Assembly: GCF_004345005.1 (NCBI RefSeq)
Contig: NZ_SMMX01000014.1
Coordinates: 1 to 64,000 of the forward strand
Reading direction: 5' to 3'
DNA: 64,000 nt
DNA from: Extibacter muris
Lineage (GTDB): Bacteria > Bacillota > Clostridia > Lachnospirales > Lachnospiraceae
This document shows, in pieces, positions 1 to 8,241 of the stretch. The notes beneath the pieces were generated by a model. That model was given only the letters and a program-made list of their open reading frames with translations. It was not told the origin of the DNA and did no database searches. The translations under genes and the position numbers were made by a program. Each line of letters starts with the position of its first letter. The stretch's first letter is position 1.

Positions 1-267
1 AGCTGAAATTCCATGATAAAAGTACGGAGATTAGAAGAATATCCGAAAAAAAGACCCGAATACGCCGATAGGCACTTGAAATCCATCGGTATCTGTAGTA
101 ATCTTAATGCATGGAGTATTGAGCTCTGCGAAAAGTATAGGGATATTTCATTATAATATGGTTCCCCAATATGCAAATAAAATACTGGCACGATGGCTGT
201 AAATCTAAGCGTGCGCAATGTCGGGCTCTCAAGTTTCCATAGACGTATACGACAGGGAGGTTCAAGT
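1..267. other. Leader region upstream of the pilus operon
   Basis: No gene is supported here. A TATAAT -10 box lies at 152-157 without a convincing -35 at 16-18 bp spacing, so an activator-dependent or weak promoter for the pilus operon is possible. An AGGGAGG ribosome binding site at 254-260 fixes the first start at 268 rather than the in-frame ATG at 193. Confidence 0.4.
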
Positions 268-1758
268 ATGATATATCATTATCCATTAAGAAGACGCAGA
301 TTGCTGAGATATATTCTCTCCATCTGCGTAATCGTGCTCATGTTCTGCAGTATTTCCACCTCCGTTTTTGCGGAAGGCGCAGAGAGCAGCACGTCCGATG
401 AGGTGGGACAACAGCCTGTACCATCTGTTACCAATGATTCTGATCCGGAAGGAGAGACAGAGGCAGCACAAGCTGACGCCAGACAGGAGGGCGATGTCTC
501 GACGCTGGCAGTCAGCGGCCCGAAGGAAGTCCGGGTTGGAGAGCAGATTACGCTCAGACATACATACGGGAGAGGCTGGAATCAGGGGACGGAAACATAC
601 ACCATCCAGGTGACGGCAAATGACGGAACATACCCGCTGTACATCTATACGTTGATTCCGGGTGTCCAGGAAGGCGACTATCCGAATCTGGACAAGGTGT
701 GGAATGGGATGGGGGTCGGCAGTGTGAGCGGCGTGAATGCGCCATCCTCATATCCGATCGGAACCATCGTGGATAACGGGTACGGGCAAAATGGCGTTTC
801 CATTGATTATAACGAAGCACAGTTTCCTGCCATTACAGTTGACGGGAAATCCTATCAGTATGCACAGAAGGACGAACAGAAATACCAGGAAGGCTATTAT
901 ACGGTTAACTGGATCAGGCTGAATGCTTCTGACGGCGCAAATGCAGGGGGCAATAACAAGAACCCGGTCGTCAGCAGCGGTATAATGACGTTCCATCTGG
1001 ACGGCGTGGTTACGTTAAATGAAAGAGACCGTTATACGGTGAATTTTGCACTGAAAGATGCGGGACAGGAGACCTTCTCTATCGTGGATCCGGAAGTGTA
1101 CAGCAAGCGTGTGGACGCCGGATTCGCGGCGAGCCAGCTGAAACGTCCGGATACGAACAAACCTCAGAAATATCCCCAGACAAAAGTGGCGGATGGGAAG
1201 ACCTATACGCTGGACGGATGGTATAAAGACGAAGCATGCACGATTAAGGTGGACTGGGATTCGGAAACAATCAACCGGAATACGACCTATTATGCAAAGT
1301 ATATACCAGCCGGCAAAGCGGTAAAGGTGACAAAAGAAGTGACAGGAGGCCTGGGTGACATCGAGAAGGCTTTTACGTTTACCTACAGCTATGCGGATGC
1401 ATTCGGAGCGCCGCAGTCCGGGCAGTTCAGCCTGAAGAATGACGGCATGTATACCATTCCCGATGTTCCTGTTGGTGCCGTACTTACCTTACAGGAGACG
1501 AATGCAGAGGGATATGCGACTTCCGCACAGTATGGAGCAACAGGCGCAGCCGCTTCCGAAGATAAAGCAAGCGATGTAAAAACCATGCAGGTTACGATTG
1601 ACGCAGAGCATGACTTGGTTGTGGTGACAAACTGTAAAGACTATACGCCGGATACGGGAGTTGATTTAAAATCCACGCCATATATACTTCTGTCTGCTCT
1701 TGTGATGGCAGGAGCGGCCGCGCTGATCGCCCGCAGATACAAAAGACGGCATGTTTAA
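268..1758 (+). CDS. Sortase-anchored pilus tip protein (adhesin-like)
   Basis: A 496-residue secreted surface protein. A signal peptide (residues 1-36, arginine-rich then hydrophobic, ending SVFA) precedes a unique region, an InlB_B/Listeria-Bacteroides-type repeat around 300-348, and a beta-domain around 350-460 opening with a K.VTGGLGD..KAFTF pattern that recurs in the shaft pilin. The C-terminus has a sorting signal: PDTG at about 461-464, one membrane helix, and a basic tail. The start at 268 has an AGGGAGG site 7 bp upstream. It is first in an operon with SipA-like, pilin and sortase genes, and is the largest and least pilin-like member, so a tip adhesin role is inferred from order and size. 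The ligand is unknown. Confidence 0.75.
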   Translation: MIYHYPLRRRRLLRYILSICVIVLMFCSISTSVFAEGAESSTSDEVGQQPVPSVTNDSDPEGETEAAQADARQEGDVSTLAVSGPKEVRVGEQITLRHTYGRGWNQGTETYTIQVTANDGTYPLYIYTLIPGVQEGDYPNLDKVWNGMGVGSVSGVNAPSSYPIGTIVDNGYGQNGVSIDYNEAQFPAITVDGKSYQYAQKDEQKYQEGYYTVNWIRLNASDGANAGGNNKNPVVSSGIMTFHLDGVVTLNERDRYTVNFALKDAGQETFSIVDPEVYSKRVDAGFAASQLKRPDTNKPQKYPQTKVADGKTYTLDGWYKDEACTIKVDWDSETINRNTTYYAKYIPAGKAVKVTKEVTGGLGDIEKAFTFTYSYADAFGAPQSGQFSLKNDGMYTIPDVPVGAVLTLQETNAEGYATSAQYGATGAAASEDKASDVKTMQVTIDAEHDLVVVTNCKDYTPDTGVDLKSTPYILLSALVMAGAAALIARRYKRRHV

Positions 1759-2179
1759 AAGACGGAGGACGGCAGCAGAAGTGAAGACGACCAGGAATAA
1801 GCAGAAACGTGGAGGGACAACAGGACCATTACAGGCGTCCGGCCGTGCGGCAGGCGCTGAGACACGGCCTGTGAACAGGGAGCAGGAAAAGCTTATTGAG
1901 TGGATGCAGACAGTGAAGTTTCGGAACGTGCTGATCGGCGGGGTAGATGAGGCCCAGGTATGGAAAAAGTTAGAGGAACTGAATCAGCTCTATAACGCGG
2001 CGATCCGGGCGGAACGTGCGCGTTATGATGCCCTGCTCGGCGCCCATAAAGAGGCTTCCAACACGCTGCTTCACAAGTATAAGCGGAAATTGGCAGAGCA
2101 AAGTTCTGAGAGGAGCAGGCGGGAAGCCGGGGCAGAGACAAATGAAACGGATAGGAGCAGAGAAGATGCATGCAGATAA
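1751..2179 (+). CDS. Small charged cytoplasmic protein of the pilus operon
   Basis: 142 residues, no signal peptide or membrane segment, strongly charged, with a predicted coiled coil in the second half. It overlaps the tip gene by 8 bases and the SipA-like gene by 14, so it is translationally coupled to both. The segment around residues 50-85 (KFRNVLIGGVDEAQVW then KKLEELNQLY) recalls the N-terminal DivIVA pattern of a phenylalanine, a GG/GY turn and a hydrophobic helix. That resemblance is only a visual match. If real, it could recruit pilus assembly to poles or septa. No function is established. Confidence 0.65.
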   Translation: MFKRRRTAAEVKTTRNKQKRGGTTGPLQASGRAAGAETRPVNREQEKLIEWMQTVKFRNVLIGGVDEAQVWKKLEELNQLYNAAIRAERARYDALLGAHKEASNTLLHKYKRKLAEQSSERSRREAGAETNETDRSREDACR

Positions 2180-2711
2180 AACACCTGACTGCTCACACGT
2201 CATCCGGACACGGCGGAATCAGGCGGAAATAAAGAGAGGCTATGTCAGCCTGGCTGTGCATGCCACATTGCTGGCGGCCCTCGGACTTCTCTTGTTTACC
2301 CGTGTATTCCTTATTACCCGGGCATCAGGCAGCGACATGTTTCCGGCGGTGAGGGACGGAGACCTTCTGCTTGGCTTCCGTCTGGAAAAAGAATTTTTAA
2401 AAAACGATGTAGTTGTCTATGAGGTGGACGGCAAACAGCGGATTGGCCGGATACTAGGAAAAGAGACAGATGTGGTTACATTAGATGATACAGGCTCATT
2501 GCTTGTTAACGGGACGGTACAGGCAAATGAAATCTTATTCCCGACGTATGCAAAGGAGGGGATGGAATATCCTTATCAGGTTCCGGAGGGCTGCGTGTTT
2601 ATTCTGGGAGATTACCGGACGCAGGCCGAGGACAGCCGCGATTTTGGCTGTATAAGACTGGAGGATGTGAAGGCGAAAGTGATTACCATTCTCCGTAGAC
2701 GGGCAATATAG
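2166..2711 (+). CDS. SipA-like signal peptidase homologue without catalytic dyad
   Basis: 181 residues with one N-terminal membrane helix (about 30-52) and a type I signal peptidase fold pattern. In active enzymes the motif G-x-S-M-x-P holds the nucleophile; here it reads GSDMFP, with Asp57 in place of Ser. The Lys of the K-R-[VI]-[IV]-G motif is Gly94 (IGRILG). The box GDYRTQAEDSRDFG near the C-terminus is retained. Loss of the Ser/Lys dyad to Asp/Gly is what is known for Streptococcus pyogenes SipA, a non-protease needed for pilus polymerisation. A chaperone role with the neighbouring sortase follows by analogy. Start chosen at 2166 (GGAG at 2152-2155); the longer frame overlaps the upstream gene. 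Confidence 0.85.
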   Translation: MHADKTPDCSHVIRTRRNQAEIKRGYVSLAVHATLLAALGLLLFTRVFLITRASGSDMFPAVRDGDLLLGFRLEKEFLKNDVVVYEVDGKQRIGRILGKETDVVTLDDTGSLLVNGTVQANEILFPTYAKEGMEYPYQVPEGCVFILGDYRTQAEDSRDFGCIRLEDVKAKVITILRRRAI

Positions 2712-2782
2712 CCCCTGGTTGTATATAGGCCGGACAATAGACGGTTTATATAAATAAAATATAATTATGGAGGTACCTTTCT

Positions 2783-3754
2783 ATGAAAAGGACAAAAAAA
2801 TTATTTGCAGTTCTTCTTACGGCAGTCATGACGGTTTGTATGGGCGCTACTGCCTTTGCTGCCGATGAGAAGCCGACGGATACGGCGTCAGTCACGATTA
2901 AGAAAAATTACGTTGCAGCCAATAAAGGCACTACTTCACCGGCAGAAACATTCACACTGGCTCAGGTTGAAGAGGGGCGCGTAACAGACGGTGACGCGGC
3001 ATCTGCCCCGGCCCTTGGAACGATTACAGGAGCAGCCTTTGCCGAGGGCGAAGCATCAAAGGAGGGTGCGCAGGCTGATATTATCGTGGATCTTCCGCAG
3101 TATACGAGTGTCGGCGTATACGAATATACGCTGAAAGAGATTGCCGGCACAACCGCAGGTGTCACTTATCACAACGGCAATATCATTCTGAAAGTCACTG
3201 TCATCCAGGCAGAAGGCGGCAGGCTGAGAGTAGCGGCCGTGCATACAGAAGAGGCGGGTGGTGAGAAAAACGACACATTCACCAATACATATTCTGCCGG
3301 AACGCTTAGTGTGAAAAAAGAAGTAACCGGCAATCTCGGCGATCAGGATAAGTACTTTACATTCAAGGTGAAATTAGAAGGAGAGCAGGGCAAAACCTAT
3401 GCGGAATCCTATGCGGTTACCGGTGGATCTTATGGGGAGAATCCCGAACGTGTAAAAGTTGGGGAAGAGGCTACGTTCCGGCTCAAACACGATGAGACAA
3501 TCAGCATTGCCAACCTGCCCTATGGAGTGAAGTATACAGTTACCGAAGAGAAGGCGGACGGATACACCACCACAAAAGCAGGAGATGCAGGAAGCATCCG
3601 TTCTGAACTTGCCACAGCAAGCTTTACGAATGATAAGACAGGTTCCGTCGATACAGGAATCCATCTGGACAGCCTGCCTTATATCTTAGTATTGGCCGCA
3701 GTGGCTGCTGCCGCCGCCGTATTGATTGTCAGAAGGCGCAGGATAAGTGATTGA
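2783..3754 (+). CDS. Major pilus shaft pilin, Spy0128-like
   Basis: 323 residues. Signal peptide 1-27 (ends AFAA), then two Ig-like pilin domains: domain 1 (about 35-173) with the FctA/Spy0128 pattern ending in TFTNTY, where Lys-Asn isopeptide bonds form in the family, and domain 2 (about 175-285) starting VKKEVTGNLGD..KYFTF, shared with the tip protein. The sorting signal is SVDTG at 288-292, a hydrophobic segment and RRRR. The sequence beyond the TG (L.SLPYIL) matches that of the tip protein, suggesting the same sortase handles both. An AGGTAC/GGAGG site lies before ATG 2783, after a 71-bp gap that may allow separate expression of the abundant subunit. Confidence 0.88.
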   Translation: MKRTKKLFAVLLTAVMTVCMGATAFAADEKPTDTASVTIKKNYVAANKGTTSPAETFTLAQVEEGRVTDGDAASAPALGTITGAAFAEGEASKEGAQADIIVDLPQYTSVGVYEYTLKEIAGTTAGVTYHNGNIILKVTVIQAEGGRLRVAAVHTEEAGGEKNDTFTNTYSAGTLSVKKEVTGNLGDQDKYFTFKVKLEGEQGKTYAESYAVTGGSYGENPERVKVGEEATFRLKHDETISIANLPYGVKYTVTEEKADGYTTTKAGDAGSIRSELATASFTNDKTGSVDTGIHLDSLPYILVLAAVAAAAAVLIVRRRRISD

Positions 3755-3784
3755 TGACAGGAAAGTTAAAGTGAGGAAGACGGT

Positions 3785-4552
3785 ATGAAAGCCTCAAAGA
3801 TGTTATTAAAAGCGGCAGATTCCATTGTCCGCGGGGCGGCTATTCTCTTTCTTGTGGCCGCTGGCCTCTACTCGGGTTATGCATTATGGGATAACGCACA
3901 GGTATATGCGGCCGTGGATGATATCCAGTCCGAACTGCTGAAGTTGAAACCGGATGCCGCGGACGATAGAGGGGCTTCCTTTGAAGAGCTGCGTAAGCTG
4001 AACCCGGATGTATGCGCATGGCTGACACTGGACCACACAAACATTGATTATCCGGTCTTGCAGGGAAAAGACAATCTCAGCTATATCAATACGGATGTAT
4101 ATGGAAACTTTGCCTTGGCGGGGAGCATTTTTCTCGACGCCGGATGTGATAATACCTTCCGGGAACAGTATTCCCTGCTGTACGGACACCATATGGCCAA
4201 CAATAAGATGTTCGGAGATCTGGATCTGTATGAAGACGAGGCGTTCTTTGACAAGAACACCACGGGCGAGCTCATACTGCCGGACCGCGCTTACAAGCTG
4301 GAGATATTCGCCTGTCTGCGGGTTCCGGCATCGGACGATGTCATCTTTACGCCGCAGCGGTGGAAGACAGACAATAGGGGCCTGACGGATTATGTGAAAG
4401 ACAATGCGATGCATGTCCATACCGGCACCATGGAACAGATCGGGACATCGGAAGCATTTTCGCAGATTCTGGCGATGTCTACGTGCTCTTCGGAGTATAC
4501 GGAAGCGAGAACAGTTCTTCTGGCAGTTATGGAACCATATTCATCGGAATAG
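3785..4552 (+). CDS. Class B pilin sortase
   Basis: 255 residues, anchored by an N-terminal membrane helix (about 17-33) with the catalytic domain outside. The active site is visible: His135/136 in YGHHM, Cys234 in MSTCSSE, and Arg242 in EAR. The TC-x(7)-R arrangement and the alpha-helical N-terminal region fit sortase class B rather than pilin class C; class B pilin sortases are known partners of SipA in streptococcal FCT pili. It should polymerise the VDTG shaft pilin and attach the PDTG tip. It follows the pilin by 30 bp and is followed by the basal pilin. Confidence 0.9.
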   Translation: MKASKMLLKAADSIVRGAAILFLVAAGLYSGYALWDNAQVYAAVDDIQSELLKLKPDAADDRGASFEELRKLNPDVCAWLTLDHTNIDYPVLQGKDNLSYINTDVYGNFALAGSIFLDAGCDNTFREQYSLLYGHHMANNKMFGDLDLYEDEAFFDKNTTGELILPDRAYKLEIFACLRVPASDDVIFTPQRWKTDNRGLTDYVKDNAMHVHTGTMEQIGTSEAFSQILAMSTCSSEYTEARTVLLAVMEPYSSE

Positions 4553-4562
4553 TAAGGAGGAG

Positions 4563-5222
4563 ATGAAAACGAAGAAAAGAAGAATTCCCTCGGTGTTCCT
4601 GCTGACGGCTCTCATTCTGGCAGCTTTTCCGGTTACGGCTCTTGCGGCCAAAGCGGCAGAAGTGAAGATACCTGTCAGAGTGGAGCTGTCCGACGAAACA
4701 CCGGCTCAGGAAGAAACGTACATAGTAAAACTCGAGGCGCGCGATCAGGCCCCCATGCCGGAGCAGGATATGATAAAGGTCACCGGAACCGGCATAGCAG
4801 AGTTTCCGGCCATCCACTATACCGCCCCGGGCATCTACTGCTACAAAGTCAGCCAGCAGGCCGGCACCCATGGACGGGGCCATTATGACGGAACGGTTTA
4901 TTATGTGAAGGTCACCGTTACCAATGCAGAAGACGGGGGGCTTGAGACAGCGGCAGCAGTACATACGGACCCCGCAATGACGGGTGAAAAGCAGGATATT
5001 GTTTTTCATAATACATATGATGCGGCCCCACAGCCGCCAAAAACAGATACGTCTGATACACCGGGAACCTCCGCCAAGAAAACAGCGGATTCCGCCAGGA
5101 CAGGAGACACCGCAGACGCGCTTTTATTTGGGATACTGTCGGGAATATCAGGGCTTTTCCTGTGTCTGGGGGCAGTCGTGAATGTTAGGAAGCGCCGAAA
5201 AGAAAGGTCGGGGCAGGCGTGA
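4563..5222 (+). CDS. Basal (anchor) pilin, FctB-like
   Basis: 219 residues: signal peptide 1-26, one Spy0128/FctA-type beta-domain (about 28-150, ending VFHNTY), a Pro/Thr-rich linker, then ARTGD, a membrane segment and a basic tail. The ARTGD motif differs from the PDTG/VDTG of the tip and shaft and matches the QTGD motif of the large surface protein near 63 kb, so the housekeeping sortase probably attaches it to peptidoglycan. This is the expected behaviour of a base subunit. Start 4563 has AAGGAGG immediately upstream (4554-4560); longer frames run back inside the sortase gene. Confidence 0.8.
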   Translation: MKTKKRRIPSVFLLTALILAAFPVTALAAKAAEVKIPVRVELSDETPAQEETYIVKLEARDQAPMPEQDMIKVTGTGIAEFPAIHYTAPGIYCYKVSQQAGTHGRGHYDGTVYYVKVTVTNAEDGGLETAAAVHTDPAMTGEKQDIVFHNTYDAAPQPPKTDTSDTPGTSAKKTADSARTGDTADALLFGILSGISGLFLCLGAVVNVRKRRKERSGQA

Positions 5223-5244
5223 ACAGGAGGATATTAACTTTTAT

Positions 5245-5289
5245 AGAAGAAGCAGCGCTCACGAAAGCGCTGCTTCTTCTATAATTATT
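5245..5289. terminator. Terminator between pilus operon and recombinase remnant
   Basis: A perfect 15-bp stem (5245-5259 with 5266-5280) and 6-nt loop lies 23 bp after the basal pilin stop, followed by an AT-rich ATAATTATT. It sits between convergent reading directions and could work both ways. Confidence 0.85.
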
Positions 5290-5730
5290 ATGGGTCGTGA
5301 CCCTGTTGAGTACGCGAAGCGTACGAAATATAAACCACCCGCTGCTTGTTGTCAAAAGATACGATGTCCCATGTGTCGAGGTAGCAGGAAATCTGGCTGA
5401 CCTGTTCCGGCCTGATAGCTTCTACCGTCAACTCCGCTATCCGTGTCAGTAGTTCCTGTTTTCGCCCGTCCAGTTCCGTTATCTTCACATTCACATAGGA
5501 GAGCAGAACATTGTTTGCGCCTGTCAGACTGTCCACCAGCTTTTCAATCTCCCTGTCCACATCAGCAAGTTCTACTTGCAGGGCGGCAATTTTCGGGTTA
5601 GCCTTTGCTGCTTTCTTTCTGTCCGTCAGCGTCTTGTAGCTGTCCAGTTTCTTTACCATCAGCTTCTTTGTGTTGATACCGTCCACTTTGAGCTGTACTC
5701 TTTGTCTGAAAGACCAGTACGCCAGCAATC
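5288..5730 (-). pseudogene. Large serine recombinase, C-terminal fragment
   Basis: About 148 codons resemble the C-terminal coiled-coil region of TndX/TnpX-type large serine recombinases: charged heptads (ALQVELADVDREIEKLVDSL) and a late motif DTWDIVSFDNKQRVV. The catalytic N-terminal domain and zinc ribbon are missing. The end is also abnormal: after QRVV the frame runs into unrelated residues, so both ends are cut. Upstream, in another frame, it abuts the first codons of a mobilisation gene. It cannot be active and marks an old excision or recombination event. Confidence 0.7.
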
Positions 5731-5792
5731 CCGAGCGGCCTTGCCGGGTTGCCCTTGTGCTTCTCAAATCGCAAGATTGCGTGTTGTGCCAT
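5731..5792 (-). pseudogene. Mobilisation protein, first 20 codons only
   Basis: A good ribosome binding site (AAAGGAGC read on the minus strand) precedes ATG at 5792, and the first 20 residues (MAQHAILRFEKHK then GNPARPL) match the recalled start of MobA/MobL-type relaxases common on Clostridia mobilisable elements. After that the sequence changes to recombinase-derived DNA in a different frame. It is a fusion scar: relaxase start joined to recombinase tail. Confidence 0.55.
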
Positions 5793-5976
5793 AAGCTCCT
5801 TTCCCCATTCCTTTCCTATCTGGGACTTTTCCACAGGGAAAATCCCGCCGGAATTATCTCTGATAGGATTTGAATTGATAAGATATAAATAAATCATTTT
5901 AATTTCTGTATTTCTATATACCGTCCGATTTCCGTACTTCAAGAGGATTGATTATCGTACTCCATAAGTACGGTTT

Positions 5977-6369
5977 TCAGCCCTCCGGCGTTCCATAACC
6001 GGATTTCTTGAAGTCGGCGTTTGGAACCGCTTCATAGGATTTTGGGTAAATGCGGTTGGGTTTTCCACAGCCCTGCTCCTGTATCTCCACAAGCCCCGCA
6101 TACTGCAATTCCCGCAAGGTATTGACTGCCTTTTGCCACCCACAATGGAGCAGAGCGGCCACCTCGCAGATTGGGTAATACAGGTAAATACGCCCGTATT
6201 CATCCGTCCATCCGTTTTTCCGGGATAACTCCGTCCGGCGCAGGATAAACGCGTACAGCACCTTTGCTTCGTTGGACAGGGGCGTGAATGTAGGGGCTTC
6301 AAAGAGAAAATCGGGTAGCCGTGTGAAGCTGACCGCTCCCCCCGGTTCTGCCCTCTGGAAGCCTTGCAT
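5977..6369 (-). CDS. Replication initiator A N-terminal domain protein, short
   Basis: 130 residues with the RepA_N winged-helix pattern (DFLFEAPTFTPLSNEAKVLY, then LSRKNGW, IYLYYP and a C-terminal NRIYPKSY). In plasmids and integrative elements this domain binds the replication origin. Family members usually continue with a C-terminal partner-binding domain; here the frame stops soon after the winged helix, so it is either truncated or a short variant. It sits with Mob, recombinase and cysteine-rich fragments, marking a degraded plasmid-like or ICE module. Start at 6369 is the most likely; a longer overlapping frame exists in another phase. Confidence 0.7.
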   Translation of the reverse strand: MQGFQRAEPGGAVSFTRLPDFLFEAPTFTPLSNEAKVLYAFILRRTELSRKNGWTDEYGRIYLYYPICEVAALLHCGWQKAVNTLRELQYAGLVEIQEQGCGKPNRIYPKSYEAVPNADFKKSGYGTPEG

Positions 6370-6388
6370 ATCAAGGACTTTTCAGCCC

Positions 6389-6700
6389 CTAACTGTCCAC
6401 TCTCGACCTCCTTTTCCGTTCACTTTCTGTTTCCTGCCGCCGGTGAACTCTGGCGGCGCAGTCGGGGCAGTATTTCTCATGGTTGGACTTCGGGACGAAC
6501 ACGCTGCCGCAGACCGCACAGCGTTTCAAGTCCCGTCCCTGGTAAATCTCCGCTTCCAGTGTCCCCGCCAGCGGCAAGACCGCCCAACGGAACCACTTAC
6601 AGCAGACCGAGAAAGAAATCATCTGTGGGCAGGTGTAGGTGTCCCAGTTGTTAAGGGCGATACAATTCCCGTTTTCCTGTTGCCGTTCTCCCCGAAAAGG
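6389..6700 (-). pseudogene. Cysteine-rich VLP-type mobile element protein, partial
   Basis: The readable part has two cysteine clusters: SVCCKWFRWAVLP and CAVCGSVFVPKS followed by YCPDC, then an Arg/Lys-rich tail. These resemble a small cysteine-rich protein usually encoded next to relaxases in Clostridia elements. The frame stays open upstream of ATG 6622 (residues NGNCIALNNWDTYTCPQ) without a plausible in-frame start, so the 5' end is lost or frameshifted. It may bind zinc or DNA; no role is established. Confidence 0.5.
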
Positions 6701-6880
6701 CCTCCTGCCCCATTCCTGCGGCGTGTTCAGGCGTTGGCACGCTCCCCGGACTTCGGGACAAGTTGTACCGAAGCTGGCTCGTTGCGGTGCTTCCCCTGCC
6801 GGGGTATTCCTTTTCAGCCGGTCATTCTGTTTTCAAGGTGCTGTCCACCGATGAACTACCCTAAGTCTACACAAAGAAAT

Positions 6881-6963
6881 GCAATTCTCGGAATCTTGCG
6901 AGAATTGCATTTTGATGAAGTTTACACTTTGAGAATTGCGTTTTTGCAATTTTTCTGTATAAT
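6881..6963 (+). promoter_or_regulatory. Promoter with repeated GAGAATTGC operator motif
   Basis: A perfect 10-bp inverted repeat (GCAATTCTCG 6881-6890, its complement 6899-6908) is followed by a further GAGAATTGCG copy at 6931-6940 that overlaps a -35-like TTGCGT (6936-6941). With 16-bp spacing the -10 is TATAAT (6958-6963). The layout fits binding by the XRE repressor encoded just downstream. Confidence 0.6.
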
Positions 6964-6990
6964 GGAGGTATGCTGAAGAGGTGCGTATCT

Positions 6991-7827
6991 ATGGCTTTAC
7001 CCGGAACACCCGGACAGAGGATTTCCGACTTGTGCAACGGAAACCACATCACACAAAAGGAACTTACGAAAAAATAGGTGTTTCCGCTTCGCAGTTGAGC
7101 CGGATTGTCAGCGGGGAAACAAAGACGGTCAGCAGCGATATTCTCATAGGGGGTGCAAAGGAATTTAAGGTGTCTACCGACTACATACTGGGCTTTTCTA
7201 CCGTGAGCGTCCGAAAAAGCTATGACATCTCCGGGCTGGGCTTGTCCAGCGGTGCAGTCAGAGGGCTTGTAACGGGAGAGGTAGATGTGGAAATCCTTAA
7301 CCGCTTGTTGGAACATAAATATTTCCCCAGTTGATAAATCTGATACGGATTAATTTTGAGGACGCGGCGGCAAGGGGCGTTATGGCGAGAAACCAACTCA
7401 TAGATATGGCAACGGCTTTCCTGTCCGATTTAATGAAAGACCACCCGGAACAGCGGGCGCGAGCAAGGCAAGACAGGCAGTTTTGAACGCACAGAAGATA
7501 GGCGAGCATGAAGCGGAAATCGAGAAAATCAAGAGCGTGTTTATATCTATCCTGCGGGATATTAAGAAAGATATGGACAGTGGAGAACAGCCGGGAGAAA
7601 CCGTTACCGCCACCATACTTCAAAATATCCAAAACACCGCAAAGGAGCAGAAGCAGGAGCTACGCACTGTTGATGATGTGACGGCGTTGGTTGCAGAACA
7701 GATAGAGAAGGTCATGCCACTGGACGAGGAAACAAGCGAACAATTCCAGCAGTTGATGAAGAAGATGATTGAGCAGGCGGGGAAGGAAAGGACAACAACC
7801 TATGAAAATGCCAAGAGAAAAGATTGA
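6991..7827 (+). pseudogene. XRE-family HTH regulator, broken by three frameshifts
   Basis: The reading frame begins at ATG 6991 (MALPGTPGQRISDLCNGNH...) and contains a classic XRE helix-turn-helix (EKIGVSASQLSRIVSGETK). It must change frame near 7068 (a G/A run), near 7334 and near 7480 (a T run) to stay homologous to itself; the last part (7483-7827) is a helical C-terminal region. All shifts are single bases, so this is either a decayed mobile-element repressor or a run of sequencing errors. Its own promoter with operator-like repeats lies directly upstream. Confidence 0.75.
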
Positions 7828-8218
7828 TATGATTATGTTTGCCCCTTGCGGAATAAATTGTAAGGTTTGTTATAAGCACTGTTACCACAAAAAACCGTGT
7901 GCCGGTTGCTTGAACAGCGACAAAGGAAAACCGGAGCATTGCCGCAAATGCAAAATAAAGGATTGCGTCAGAGAAAAGACCTTATCCTATTGCCTTGAAT
8001 GTTCCGAATACCCATGTAAGCTGATAAAAAATCTTGAAAAGAGCTACAACAAGCGGTATCAGGCAAGCCTTATGGAGAACAGCGAATTTGTCCGTCAGCA
8101 TGGTTTAGAAATATTCATGGAGAGACAGAAAGAGAAATATACTTGCCCGAAATGTGGCGGAATTATTTCAATCCACGATGGAGAGTGTAGCGAGTGTAAG
8201 ACTAAAAAGAATAGATAA
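7802..8218 (+). CDS. DUF3795 cysteine-rich zinc-binding protein
   Basis: 138 residues with many paired cysteines (CGINCKVCYKHCYHKKPCAG, then CRKCKIKDC and CSEYPC) and a C-terminal zinc ribbon (CPKCGG..CSECKTK). The first part matches the DUF3795 pattern, a family of small probable metal-binding proteins with no assigned reaction. It overlaps the end of the XRE pseudogene by 26 bases, implying former coupling. A second DUF3795 member lies at 31512-31946. Confidence 0.7.
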   Translation: MKMPREKIDMIMFAPCGINCKVCYKHCYHKKPCAGCLNSDKGKPEHCRKCKIKDCVREKTLSYCLECSEYPCKLIKNLEKSYNKRYQASLMENSEFVRQHGLEIFMERQKEKYTCPKCGGIISIHDGECSECKTKKNR

Positions 8219-8241
8219 ATCGGGAGTTGCAGAGGTACATG

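Noticed and set aside
554-820. Antisense ORF within the tip protein gene
   Set aside because: Like other long antisense frames in GC-richer genes it lacks a ribosome binding site and any recognisable domain; the plus-strand gene explains the region.
6272-6976. Plus-strand ORF of 234 codons across the RepA and cysteine-rich genes
   Set aside because: It is Pro/Arg/Ser-rich shadow sequence without a ribosome binding site; the minus-strand frames carry clear domain motifs.
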